Of a stretch of DNA of 64,000 bases, positions 9,202 through 18,241 are shown piece by piece (the first letter of the stretch is position 1; the number at the start of each line of letters is the position of its first letter). The translations under genes and the position numbers were made by a program. Under the pieces are notes generated by a model, which did not search any database, was not told where the DNA came from, and worked only from the letters and a program-made list of their open reading frames with translations. This DNA comes from Chitinophagaceae bacterium. GTDB lineage: Bacteria; Bacteroidota; Bacteroidia; Chitinophagales; UBA10324. Location of the stretch: positions 1,038,501-1,102,500 of the forward strand of contig JADKFU010000005.1 in NCBI GenBank assembly GCA_016717285.1, read 5' to 3'.

Positions 9202-9753
9202 CTATTCCGGCAAAGCGAATTTTTCCGGGTGACAGGCCGTAATGTCTTTATAGAAATCCGCAATGATTTTAAAGTCAGCTTTGATATCACCGCTTGGTGT
9301 AAAATAAGGTCCCATGCCTGCTTTCTTTTGTTTGAAATCGATGTAGGCCATGATGATGGGTACATTGGCTCCCAGTGCCACATGGTAAAAACCTTTTTTC
9401 CATCTTGATGTGCGTTTGCGTGTGCCTTCGGGAGGAAAAACCACGATGGCTTTTTCATTACTGTTCAGATAGTCAATCATGGCCTCTACCATGCCATTGT
9501 GCTTGCCACGATCAACGGGTACGCCGCCCAACCGGATAAACATATTTTTCAACGGCCACTTAAAGAGTTCTTTTTTCGCCAGGTACTTTGCGTCGAAGCC
9601 CAGCAACTGTTTGGCGGCAGCACCAAAAATAAAATCCCAGCCGCTGGTATGTGGTGCTACAATCATGACGCATTTTTTTAATTCAGGAGGAACATTCGCA
9701 CCCAGTTTCCACCCGCGGAATTTAAAATACCACATGACAAACCTTTCAAACAC
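9202..9753 (-). CDS. PlsC-like lysophospholipid acyltransferase
   Basis: Acyltransferase of 183 residues that probably transfers a fatty acyl chain to a glycerol-phosphate-type lipid at the inner membrane. The catalytic HX4D box is HTSGWD (residues 35-40), and the EGTR box is PPEGTR (about 107-112). Both key motifs are intact. There is no strong N-terminal membrane helix, as in short acyltransferases of this subgroup. The first codon is GTG (9753); an in-frame ATG at 9735 would give MWYFKFRG. The gene stands alone between a MITE copy and the divergently transcribed hydrolase gene. The exact lipid acceptor is not known. Confidence 0.82.
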   Translation of the reverse strand: MFERFVMWYFKFRGWKLGANVPPELKKCVMIVAPHTSGWDFIFGAAAKQLLGFDAKYLAKKELFKWPLKNMFIRLGGVPVDRGKHNGMVEAMIDYLNSNEKAIVVFPPEGTRKRTSRWKKGFYHVALGANVPIIMAYIDFKQKKAGMGPYFTPSGDIKADFKIIADFYKDITACHPEKFALPE

Positions 9754-9844
9754 GACCGAAATATTTTTTTCAAGATAGAAAAATAATTGAAGCCATAAGG
9801 TGCATAATTTTTTTGCAGGAGCGGTTTGTTCTTACTTTGTAGCA

Positions 9845-10661
9845 ATGTTTGGTGTACCGACGAGTTTCTTTATTCCGATAAAATCTTCTTTCATACATGC
9901 CCTACGGTTTGGTGCCGGCGATCAACTGCTTATTTGTTTTCACGGCTTTGGTGAAGAGGCCGCAAAATTCAGTGCCTTACAACCATCTCTGGGCAAATTA
10001 TTTACCGTGGTTGCCATAGATCTTCCGTTTCATGGAGACACAAAGTGGCAGGAGGGAGCACTTTTTTGCAGGAAGATTTAAAGGTGCTGATTCTTGAAAT
10101 TCTTAAACGTGAAGGAAAAGAACGATTTTCATTATTGGGCTATAGCCTTGGAGGAAAAATTGTGCTGGCCACGATACCACATTTTCCTTCATTGATTGAT
10201 TCAGTCCTTTTAGCTGCACCTGATGGTGTGGTTGTGAATGCCTGGTACAATGTGGCCGTGTATCCCGAATGGGGAAGAAAACTTTTTAAGCGCTTCGTGG
10301 TAAAGCCATCATTTATTTTCCGGGTGGCACGGATGCTCAGATTCACCGGTGTATTGAGCGAAAGTTTTTTAAATTTTTGCAGATCCAAACCAATACAGAA
10401 GATAAAAGACGCAAAGTTTACAATGTTTGGATGACCATAAAAGATTTCGAAGTGCAATTGCAGGAAGTAAAAGATCTGCTCAACCGTTATCACATCAAAA
10501 GCTATATTTTCATTGGGAAATACGATAAGGTGATTACTGAAAAAACCGGAAAAAAATTTGTATCGGGATTGCATGATTGTCAATATGTGTTACTTGAAAA
10601 GGGTCACAACCTCATTACTGAATCTCTAAATGAACCATTGTTGCAGGCGTTAAAGTCATGA
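9845..10661 (+). pseudogene. Alpha/beta hydrolase with two homopolymer frameshifts
   Basis: Three consecutive frames together make one alpha/beta hydrolase of about 272 residues. It has the oxyanion stretch CFHGFGE, the strand-turn IDLPFHGDT, the nucleophile elbow LLGYSLGGK and the late catalytic His in EKGHNL. The first break is a T6 run (10062-10067): one more T gives GALFLQEDLK. The second is a T5 run (10374-10378): one more T gives SFLNFLQIQTN. Both repairs restore smooth family text, so these look like single-base losses in homopolymers. The final codon overlaps the next gene by four bases (ATGA), as expected for an intact coupled pair. A TTACTTTG promoter-like box sits at about 9832-9839. 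Confidence 0.8.
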
Positions 10662-11794
10662 TAGTCTATACCATCATTGTTCTGTTGTTGACAGTTGGTT
10701 ACGTGCTCCTCTTCATTTTTTATCTCACCGGATGGTTTCTTTTACCGGAATATGTTCGCCGCGCGGATACAGCCACAACGAAAGTATCGGTGGTGATTGC
10801 AGCGAGAAACGAAGCATTAAATATTGGTGCGCTGCTGCAGGATATTACGTTGCAAACCTATCCTTCCCATCTCACTGAAATTATGGTGGTGGACGATTTT
10901 TCAACGGATGATACAGCAGCAATTGTCAGCTCATTTTCAAAAAGAAATGTAAAGCTGTTGCGGTTGCAGGATCAAATATTGGAAGATCAATTTCACGGTA
11001 GTTTTAAAAAGAAAGCGTTGGAAGCTGGCATCACAGCAACTTCGGGTGAACTGATCATCACCACTGACGCAGATTGCAGAATGGGTAAAGATTGGTTGGC
11101 CACGCTGGCTGATTTTTATGAAAAGGAGCAATGTCACATGGTGGTGGCACCTGTTTCATTTACAAACGAAGTTTCTGTTTTTGAAAAATTACAATCCCTG
11201 GACTTTCTTGGAATGATTGGAATTACTGCAGCCACTTTGCAATTTAATTTTCCGGTTATGTGCAACGGCGCCAATCTTGCTTTTCGCAGAAGATCATTTG
11301 AAGCAGTTAACGGTTATGATGGCATTAATAAGGTAACGTCAGGAGATGATGTATTACTGATGCAAAAAATTGCACTGCGATGGAAAAGCAGCATTCACTT
11401 TTTAAAAAACAGGGATGCGATGGTGACCACTTTTGCGATGCCTGAGCTGGAATCATTTATTCAACAACGAATCCGTTGGACTTCCAAATCGAAACATTAT
11501 GTTGACTGGCGCATCAATGCTAATCTTTTATGGGTTTACCTGTTTAATCTTTCGATCGTGTTTACTACACTGATGTGTTTTTTTAACAGCACTTACTTTT
11601 TCTTACTTGCTTTTCAGCTTGCGCTGAAAATGACGGTAGAGATTGCTTTCCTCTCCGGCGTTACCGCTTTTTTCAACCGCCGTAAGCTGATGCGCTTATT
11701 TTTGCCGGCGCAATTGTTTCATATCATTTATCTTGTGGTGATTGGCACCATGGGAAATAGCATGAAATTTAAGTGGAAGGGAAGACGCCAATGA
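10658..11794 (+). CDS. Membrane-associated family 2 glycosyltransferase
   Basis: GT-A fold glycosyltransferase of 378 residues. An N-terminal membrane helix (about 3-28) is followed by a GT2 domain (about 40-275) with VVDDFSTDD, the metal/nucleotide motif TDADCR, the acceptor-side SGDDVLL and the QQRIRW motif of processive or membrane GT2 enzymes. Two or three hydrophobic segments close the C-terminus. It probably transfers a sugar from a nucleotide or lipid donor to an envelope glycan or glycolipid. It is translationally coupled to the preceding hydrolase (ATGA overlap), so the two may act on the same lipid-linked product. No sugar specificity can be read. Confidence 0.85.
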   Translation: MIVYTIIVLLLTVGYVLLFIFYLTGWFLLPEYVRRADTATTKVSVVIAARNEALNIGALLQDITLQTYPSHLTEIMVVDDFSTDDTAAIVSSFSKRNVKLLRLQDQILEDQFHGSFKKKALEAGITATSGELIITTDADCRMGKDWLATLADFYEKEQCHMVVAPVSFTNEVSVFEKLQSLDFLGMIGITAATLQFNFPVMCNGANLAFRRRSFEAVNGYDGINKVTSGDDVLLMQKIALRWKSSIHFLKNRDAMVTTFAMPELESFIQQRIRWTSKSKHYVDWRINANLLWVYLFNLSIVFTTLMCFFNSTYFFLLAFQLALKMTVEIAFLSGVTAFFNRRKLMRLFLPAQLFHIIYLVVIGTMGNSMKFKWKGRRQ

Positions 11795-11871
11795 TAAGTC
11801 TGACTGATAAAACTGCAGATTCATTTTTGCTTTTTAATGGATGTCACGCTGAAAAATTTGAATGGGTTCTA

Positions 11872-12001
11872 AGAATCTGTTTTGAAATCAATTAATTTTT
11901 TTACAATGCTCTTTGGTTCGGCTTTGCCAGAAGCGCACCCTGAGCGCAGCCGAAGGGTAAGCGATGTAACAATTATATTGATTGATTTCAAAACAACTTC
12001 T
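11872..12001 (-). repeat. MITE copy 2, 130 bp
   Basis: A 130-bp element with 25-bp terminal inverted repeats matching at 22 positions (AGAATCTGTTTTGAAATC... at the left, reverse complement AGAAGTTGTTTTGAAATC... at the right). It differs from the copy at 25741-25870 at a single base (ATTGATTG versus TTTATTG near the right end). It contains CACCCTGAGCGCAGCCGAAG, the core shared with the tandem arrays further on. No coding capacity. Confidence 0.9.
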
Positions 12002-12024
12002 AAACCTGAAAATTTATTTTTAGA

Positions 12025-12294
12025 ATGGAAGCTTTAACTGAAAATGAATTTCTTCTGTTGGATGAATTATATTTCGTTACCTCTTTCGGGGAAGTTTTAC
12101 AAGAGCTTGCGATAGATAAGGATTTATTCCTTTCAACTTTAACCGGACTACTTGCAAAGGGATTTGTTATTCAATTGAATTACAATGATGTCATAAAGGA
12201 TTTTGAGAAGCTGGAAAAACCTGATCTTGCCTTTTTGGAGTCTTCGAGTTTTGTAGCATCCCGGGAGGGTTTACTGATACATAACAGCCGCTGA
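12025..12294 (+). CDS. Small conserved hypothetical protein
   Basis: 89 residues, acidic and probably mostly helical, with no signal peptide or membrane segment. The pattern of alternating Leu/Ile in the first 55 residues (LDELYFVTSFGEVLQEL, LTGLLAKGFVIQL) resembles a small winged-helix-like or adaptor fold, but I do not recognise a named family. The start at the ATG at 12025 lies 24 bases after the MITE. It precedes a SpoIIE-type phosphatase gene by 47 bases on the same strand. The two are probably co-transcribed, and it may be a partner of that phosphatase. This is inference from position only. Confidence 0.6.
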   Translation: MEALTENEFLLLDELYFVTSFGEVLQELAIDKDLFLSTLTGLLAKGFVIQLNYNDVIKDFEKLEKPDLAFLESSSFVASREGLLIHNSR

Positions 12295-12341
12295 TTGCAG
12301 AACGAAGCTGGAAAGGCATAGCTTACATCCTGATTCAGAAT

Positions 12342-13584
12342 ATGAAGGTCGCACCTGTTAATATTGAACTACATGTAGAACAACTACAACAACAGTTGTT
12401 GTTGAAGGAGCTTGAGTTGAATTCATTGCTCCGGATTACGCAGGCCATGAACAATAATATTTCATCGCAAGGCTTGCTGCTATTGTATGAAGATATATTG
12501 GTGAAGCAGATTGGTGCAGGCAAAGTGGCAGTGTTTATTTATGATGGAGATTGGTTATGCTCGAATGCGATTGGTATTGATACGGATTTCGCCGGTAAGC
12601 TCATCAGAAAGTACCTGTTGTCGTTTAAGCAGGTAACAAGACTTGAGAAAAACAATCATCCGCTTGCTGAATATTTTGATGTGGTAGTGCCTGTTTATCA
12701 CAAAGAATTTCCCATAGCATTTACATTTGTCGGTAATATTCAAAGAGATCCTCTTTTTAAGCTGGAAGAAAAACTCAATTATATACAAACCATTTCCAAT
12801 ATTATAGGTGTAGCCATAGAAAATAAGCGGATGTTCAGGGCGAATACCAAAGAAACCACTCTTAAATCAGAACTGGAATTGGCAGGGCAGATGCAGACGA
12901 TGCTCATACCCGGAAAGTTGCCGGATGATGAACAGATATCTATTGCCGGCGTTTACCTTCCTTTCCGGGAGGTGGGCGGTGACTACTATGATTATATTGA
13001 ACTGAATAAGGATGAATGCATTTTTTGTATTGGTGATATTTCCGGGAAAGGAATTGCCGCAGCCTTGCTGATGGCGAATTTCCAGGCCAGTGTGCGCTCC
13101 TATGCGGAACAACAACCGTCGCTTGGCGCGTTGATTCAGAGCTTAAATGGAAGAGTAAATGAAATTACCAAAGGGGAGAAGTACATCACTTTTTTCATTG
13201 CCAAATTCAATTTCGTAACACGGGAAATGCAGTATATAAATGCGGGACATAATCCTGCTGTTTTATTTCACGAAGGAGAAACACGTTTGCTTCCAGGAAG
13301 GTTGTACGATTCTGGGTATGTTTGAGAAGCTGCCTTACGTAAATGTGCAAAGTGTTACACTTGGCAATAAGTTTACGGTTTTTTGTTATACCGACGGACT
13401 CACGGATGTTGAAAGTGAAGCAAAGCAGATGCTTGAATTAAAGGATATCATCAGCCTGATTGAGGAAAACATTGCGCTCCCGCCTTCGGCAATAAATAAA
13501 AAGATTGTCGATCATCTCGTTGCGTTCAAGGGTGCCCGCCTGATTAATGATGACGTGAGTATACTGACTTGTGTGGTGTATTGA
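12342..13584 (+). pseudogene. GAF-like/SpoIIE PP2C phosphatase with one frameshift
   Basis: Protein phosphatase of the RsbU/SpoIIE type, about 413 residues once joined. Order: N-terminal helix, a GAF-like sensory region (about 40-170), a signalling helix ending in ELAGQMQTMLIP, and a PP2C domain with metal-binding Asp in VGGDYYDY (about 213) and GDISGKG (about 232). The first frame ends at 13325. The C-terminal part (EGCTILGMFEKL, then FCYTDGLTDVES and DDVSILTC) continues one frame over. Removing one C from the CC at 13293-13294 joins them as RLLQEGCTILGMF. Such phosphatases dephosphorylate anti-anti-sigma or similar regulators. This is either a frameshift error or a recent mutation. Confidence 0.82.
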
Positions 13585-13607
13585 TTTTCCCGGTAGGTTG
13601 AAAAAAA

Positions 13608-15104
13608 TTATTTTGAGCCTGACACCTGATTCCTCAGTTTTTTATTCCGGACATCCTGGTTCACCAATAAAGCGATACAGATAAAAAAGAAGGAACCGAT
13701 CTTATCGGTTTCAATAAGATCGCTGAGCATTGTATTCACATAAATAATTACCAGGCAAAGCAGCACCGCCATCACATATCGTTTTTCTTCCCGGTCGATT
13801 GTTTGATGATAAATGCGCTGACCCTGCATCAGCAAAACAATGGTTAATGCGAGGAAGATGAGCAAGCCGATAATACCCTGTTCCGTAAGCAATAAGAGGA
13901 AGTAGTTGTGTACGGATGAACGCTCCGGATTTTCGCTTACATAGGTTTTAAAACTCGTTACCGTAAAAGCTTTATAGAAGCCATAAAAATTTCCGGGGCC
14001 GTAACCGATCACGGGCCGGTCTAACCACATGCGCACACCTGCAATCCAGCGATAGACACGTTCCGCACTCGAAACATCTTCGCCTTCAAAAGTGGAAAGT
14101 AAATGATCTTCCAGTTCCGGATGATAAATGGTGTGCTCAAAGTCGGGTGCATAATTCAGGTAATGATTTTGAACACTCATGTAAATCATAAATCCCAACA
14201 TGGCTGCCAGTCCTGCTGTCAGCAACCATCCTGTGAGTTTGTTTCTGATAATAATGTACATGAAACAGGCACCAATCAACGAGAGCCAGGCAGATCGTGT
14301 ATAGGCAAAATAAATAGCCACCAGCAGCAATGCGAATGAAAACAGTAGAAATCTTCGTGCTAAAGACTTCTTCTTATACCATCCAATAGCCAACACAACA
14401 AAAGGCATGATCTGCGCAAGCGTGCAGGCATAATTTACATGGTTGCGAAAGAAGGGAATCATTTGTTCATTCACTGTCTGAAAAGAGAAATCATACCTCG
14501 AATGGCGGACTAAACTATAAACAGCAGTAAACAACAAGGGAATCAAAATACACCAGAAAGCTGTTTTGAATGTCGTCAGCTCTTTGATCACAAGCCCTGT
14601 TACAAAAACGAAGGTGATGATGTACCACATTTTTGCAAGAGAATATTTAACAGAAACAAGCGGATCAGCGGAATATGCGGTAGCCACCAGGATCCAGCAA
14701 AAATGAATCAGCAGCAAAAAAATGATCGGGCTTTTTAAAACTTCCTGATTAAATATTGCAGGCCTTGCGGCAACGGCGCAAAAGAAAAGCAGCATGAGTC
14801 CTGCAATCAAAGGTTCTGTAGGGAAATCAGTTGCAAAGCCGCCAGGTAAAGCAACTTCCGTGGAAAGAGGAAGCAGAAAAAGCAACAAAAAATAGATACT
14901 TCTGAAATCATTTATACACAGGTAGATAAAAAGTATACTACCCGGAATGAGCAGCAAAAGATAATTCTCTGTATAAATGCTTGCAAAGGCACAGATAAAC
15001 AACAAGCCAAAAAAAATATAAAACAGTTTCAACCACAATTTATCAATGGGTGGTTGGCTGCCTCGTGTTAAGCTATTAAGTTGAGTGTTTGTAGTAGGAA
15101 TCAT
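13608..15104 (-). CDS. O-antigen ligase/polymerase-type membrane protein (Wzy/WaaL)
   Basis: Polytopic inner-membrane protein of 498 residues with about twelve hydrophobic segments. A large periplasmic loop lies between about residues 310 and 400, holding the Wzy_C-type core RPVIGYGPGNFYG and the conserved HNYFLLLLTEQGIIG. That arrangement is typical of O-antigen ligases and of polymerases acting on undecaprenyl-linked glycans. The start is set at the ATG at 15104 (MIPTTNT); a TTG one codon upstream is in frame. It is followed upstream on the same strand by a chain-length regulator and a flippase, consistent with a Wzx/Wzy-dependent surface polysaccharide or exopolysaccharide route. Ligase versus polymerase cannot be decided from sequence alone. 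Confidence 0.85.
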   Translation of the reverse strand: MIPTTNTQLNSLTRGSQPPIDKLWLKLFYIFFGLLFICAFASIYTENYLLLLIPGSILFIYLCINDFRSIYFLLLFLLPLSTEVALPGGFATDFPTEPLIAGLMLLFFCAVAARPAIFNQEVLKSPIIFLLLIHFCWILVATAYSADPLVSVKYSLAKMWYIITFVFVTGLVIKELTTFKTAFWCILIPLLFTAVYSLVRHSRYDFSFQTVNEQMIPFFRNHVNYACTLAQIMPFVVLAIGWYKKKSLARRFLLFSFALLLVAIYFAYTRSAWLSLIGACFMYIIIRNKLTGWLLTAGLAAMLGFMIYMSVQNHYLNYAPDFEHTIYHPELEDHLLSTFEGEDVSSAERVYRWIAGVRMWLDRPVIGYGPGNFYGFYKAFTVTSFKTYVSENPERSSVHNYFLLLLTEQGIIGLLIFLALTIVLLMQGQRIYHQTIDREEKRYVMAVLLCLVIIYVNTMLSDLIETDKIGSFFFICIALLVNQDVRNKKLRNQVSGSK

Positions 15105-15212
15105 CAACTAAACCTGCTTCTTATTAAAAATGATTTTGAGGGCACAATAAATTTCTCAGCTTTAATTTATTCCTGAACAGTTGTAAGAAGGTGATAACTG
15201 CCGTTTAGAAAA

Positions 15213-16205
15213 TCAGGTGGCAGGCTGTGCATTTTCATTGCTTTTCTGAAAGGCCGTTCTGAAACTTCTAAAACGTTCTATCATCAAGATGGCAAGCGCT
15301 GCCAATACAAAGCTGCCGAGCAAAGTGCCCAGCACAATCAGCCAACGGACAGGTTTAGATTTTCTTTCGGCTTTAAAAGCTTTTTCCAAAACGTATACCG
15401 TTGGCACCGTGCTGTTGATGGTGGCTTTATATTGCTCGTATTCGATCATGTTATTATTGAGTTCACGGATAGCACCTTTTTTTTGCTCTTCGAGCACTTT
15501 CACTTTTTCAGTAGCCTGGTCAAATCCGGCACCTTTCTCAGCGCGAAGCTTACTCACCTGGTTAGGTAAATCCTGAATGGAGCTGTACAAGCTGTATTCC
15601 TGTTTCAACTTATAAATGGTATCACCGAGGGCCTGCAATTGACCTTGTTTTTCTTTCAGCTTCACTTCATAAATTGATAAAATCTTTTGCTTGTTATCAT
15701 TAAGCAATGCCTGGTTTGTTTCATCAATTTTTGCTACAATGGCATTGGCCATATCTGCGGCAACCTGTGGATCTCTGTCGTATACTGTTATTTCTATAGC
15801 TCCCCGGTCGTTTTTTTCGAAGGTGTAATTACTGTGCAATTCTTTCAGTACGGCCTCCACCGGATACTTCGACTTCATTGAATCTATCTTATAGTGCTTG
15901 AAGAGGTTAAACTTCTGCACGATGAACATTTTCAGCGGCACTGAACCGGCAATGGAAAGAATACGGTCAACATCTGCGGCGGTTCCAAAATAGCCCTGTG
16001 CATTGTCGCCGAAGAGGTTGGAGCTTTGAGTCAGGTTGGGGTTGAGCGGATAAATGAGGGACACCGATTCATAATACGGTGGCATGATGTGCGGATCGGT
16101 GATTACGATACTGCCCAGCAGGCCAATTCCCATCACTATCAATACCGGCTTTCGCCATTTCACAATAAGTTTCAGGAATTCGATCAGATTTAAGGAATTA
16201 TTCAT
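15213..16205 (-). CDS. Wzz-type polysaccharide chain-length determinant
   Basis: 330-residue inner-membrane protein with the classic Wzz layout: short cytoplasmic N-terminus, TM1 (about 18-37), a large periplasmic region with a predicted coiled coil (about 150-265, rich in Lys/Glu/Gln heptads), and TM2 (about 285-306) with a basic cytoplasmic tail. There is no C-terminal tyrosine kinase domain, so it is a stand-alone co-polymerase. It should control the modal length of the polymer made by the neighbouring Wzy-like protein. It sits between the Wzy and Wzx genes, about 110 bases from the former and 240 from the latter. Confidence 0.85.
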   Translation of the reverse strand: MNNSLNLIEFLKLIVKWRKPVLIVMGIGLLGSIVITDPHIMPPYYESVSLIYPLNPNLTQSSNLFGDNAQGYFGTAADVDRILSIAGSVPLKMFIVQKFNLFKHYKIDSMKSKYPVEAVLKELHSNYTFEKNDRGAIEITVYDRDPQVAADMANAIVAKIDETNQALLNDNKQKILSIYEVKLKEKQGQLQALGDTIYKLKQEYSLYSSIQDLPNQVSKLRAEKGAGFDQATEKVKVLEEQKKGAIRELNNNMIEYEQYKATINSTVPTVYVLEKAFKAERKSKPVRWLIVLGTLLGSFVLAALAILMIERFRSFRTAFQKSNENAQPAT

Positions 16206-16444
16206 CCGCAGGTATTAAAAATTTTCGGCAAACCTACACGAATTCAGCCCAATTCCAAAAAAGTTACGCTTTAAGTTTTTCAGCTGGGTGTTTGATTGTA
16301 AGGGATTTAGCGCAACTTATGCAAGTAATTTGACATTAAAGGAACTTCAATTAAGGTGCATAAAAGGCGGCAGGAATGAATTTGTCTGTTTGTTTCAGGT
16401 TAAAGCATTCTTTGTCCTTTATAGATCATCTAATTGTACAAAAA

Positions 16445-17902
16445 TCATATTGAAGTATCGGCATCAGATCTTAATAAAGGCAATATTTTGCTGATCTCAA
16501 TCAGACCCAGCAAAAATGCGAGACCTAATGAAAGCAATGAAAACAGTATCATACCACTCAGCCAGTTATAATACCACCAATGTGTGGTAAAAAATATACT
16601 GTAACAACCGATAATAAATACGAAAAGCCGCAATAGCAAAGGCCTGTTGGCTTTGAAATGAAATACTTTTATTGACAGCAGGAAATTTAGTGCCCCGATC
16701 ACAAGATTGGTAATGCATGCAGCAATTGCAGCACCCAATGCGTGGCTCATTGGAATCAAAGCGAGGTTTAAGGTGAAGTTAAGCACTACAGCCATCAATG
16801 ATATAAGGATGAGTTCTTTAAGGTTGCCATTGGCAGTCAGCAACGTACCGAATATATAAACGGTGGCTGTTCCGAGAAAACTGTAAATAATTATGGAAAG
16901 AATAGAAGATGAATATTCCGTTGCATCGTGGTATAACAACTGCATGATCGGTCCTGAAAAGAAGGACAATGCCATACAGATGATGAATGAAAAGATAAAG
17001 ATGACGGTGAAACTGGTACGTGCAAGCGACTCGATGTTCTGTTGCTTGCCAAGCATGCGCGAAAAGATGGGTAATAATAAAACGGCAAACAGGTAACCGA
17101 ATTGATTGAGTGCATCCAGCAAACGGTAGGCAGATGCATAGATACCGGCTTCGTGGGCGCCTGTTTCAGGCAACAATTTATTAATCATGATGCCATCAAT
17201 ACGCGAATAAACAGCCATCATCAAAATGAGCAAAGCAAAAGGAAATGAACGCCTGAACAAACCGGTAGCAAAATTCCAGGAAAAGTGAAAATGGAAACGG
17301 CCGCTGACATGGATGATATATCCAAGGGCGATAATCAGCGTCACCAGGTAGGCTATCGTTTGTGAATAAATAAAATACTCAATGCTGAAGTGCGCCCGAA
17401 GCGAAGGAACTACCAATAATGTCCCGCATATAAGAATCATCAACGCCTTGTCCATTACGGAAATCATACTGTCCACTTTGAAATGGTGGAGCGCAGATAT
17501 GTTGGAACGGGAATAGACAATGAGGGATGCAAGTACCTGGTTTAAACCAATCACGCCAAGCAGGTATATTTCAAAGTGAGAAAAGTGTATTACAAAACCC
17601 AGCAGCAGCGTCACGACCATGTAGATCGCTGCAAGCGCGATTTTGATACTGAATATATTGGAAAGATAATCCGGGAGTTCACTCTCATTGCGGGCAAGGT
17701 GACGGTTGTTGTAATTGCTGATGCCTGCATCCAGTAAAATCTGCGTCAGCATCGAAAGATTAAACAGCACGAAATACATTCCATAAGCCGACGACCCGAC
17801 AACATTTTGTACCGTTCGGTCAATACCAAGAATCCATAAGGGCTTGATCAGGACATTCAGCGCAACAATAAATACAAGATTTCTGAAAAATAATTTTTGC
17901 AT
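16445..17902 (-). CDS. Wzx-like lipid-linked oligosaccharide flippase
   Basis: 485-residue polytopic protein with about fourteen hydrophobic segments, matching the polysaccharide biosynthesis/MVF-type flippase families. Features include the N-terminal LIKPLWILGIDRTVQN region, a SRIDGIMINKLL motif after TM6, typical of Wzx-like proteins, and a MLGKQQN basic loop. It is expected to flip undecaprenyl-linked repeat units to the periplasmic face, where the Wzy/Wzz pair polymerises them. First gene of the three-gene minus-strand cluster. The 340 bases ahead of it separate it from a divergently oriented glycosyltransferase gene. Confidence 0.85.
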   Translation of the reverse strand: MQKLFFRNLVFIVALNVLIKPLWILGIDRTVQNVVGSSAYGMYFVLFNLSMLTQILLDAGISNYNNRHLARNESELPDYLSNIFSIKIALAAIYMVVTLLLGFVIHFSHFEIYLLGVIGLNQVLASLIVYSRSNISALHHFKVDSMISVMDKALMILICGTLLVVPSLRAHFSIEYFIYSQTIAYLVTLIIALGYIIHVSGRFHFHFSWNFATGLFRRSFPFALLILMMAVYSRIDGIMINKLLPETGAHEAGIYASAYRLLDALNQFGYLFAVLLLPIFSRMLGKQQNIESLARTSFTVIFIFSFIICMALSFFSGPIMQLLYHDATEYSSSILSIIIYSFLGTATVYIFGTLLTANGNLKELILISLMAVVLNFTLNLALIPMSHALGAAIAACITNLVIGALNFLLSIKVFHFKANRPLLLRLFVFIIGCYSIFFTTHWWYYNWLSGMILFSLLSLGLAFLLGLIEISKILPLLRSDADTSI

Positions 17903-18241
17903 GCAGCAACTGAGGTGATTATTTCAGGATGTTATTTGCAGTGCGAGAATAGTGCAGCGCGCACAAAGGTAAAATGTCTGGGTTTCCTGGCGGGAAAAAA
18001 AAATAGTAGTGAGTAGTTAGTAGTGAGTAAAGAGTCGTTAGTCATTAGTCGCTAGTTGTCTAACTCAAGCTGATTTCAAAGTATTGTTCTTGCAAATCAC
18101 CGGCTTCGCCGCAACAATTTAGCAATTCAACAATTTAGCAATTCAACAATTTAGCAATTCAACAATTTAACCATCCCACCATTTAGTCACCCTACCATTC
18201 AACCCAATAACAACCTAATAACCAATAGTTATCTTTCGCCC
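17903..18241. other. Divergent intergenic region with simple repeats
   Basis: Lies between the flippase (minus) and GT4 (plus) genes. It holds an A-run, a GTAGTGAGTAGTTAGTAG-type low-complexity tract (about 18005-18060), the 16-bp tandem array described separately, and a C/A-rich run. A TTATCTTTCGC sequence at about 18230-18239 resembles the TAnnTTTG box, but it sits only a few bases before the GTG start, which would mean an almost leaderless transcript or a later start codon. Confidence 0.6.
18115..18170 (+). repeat. 16-bp tandem repeat, 3.5 copies
   Basis: CAATTTAGCAATTCAA repeats with exact 16-base period from 18115, 18131, 18147 and a partial copy from 18163. It sits in the leader of the GT4 gene. 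16 is not a multiple of 3, but the array is outside the coding region. Confidence 0.9.
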
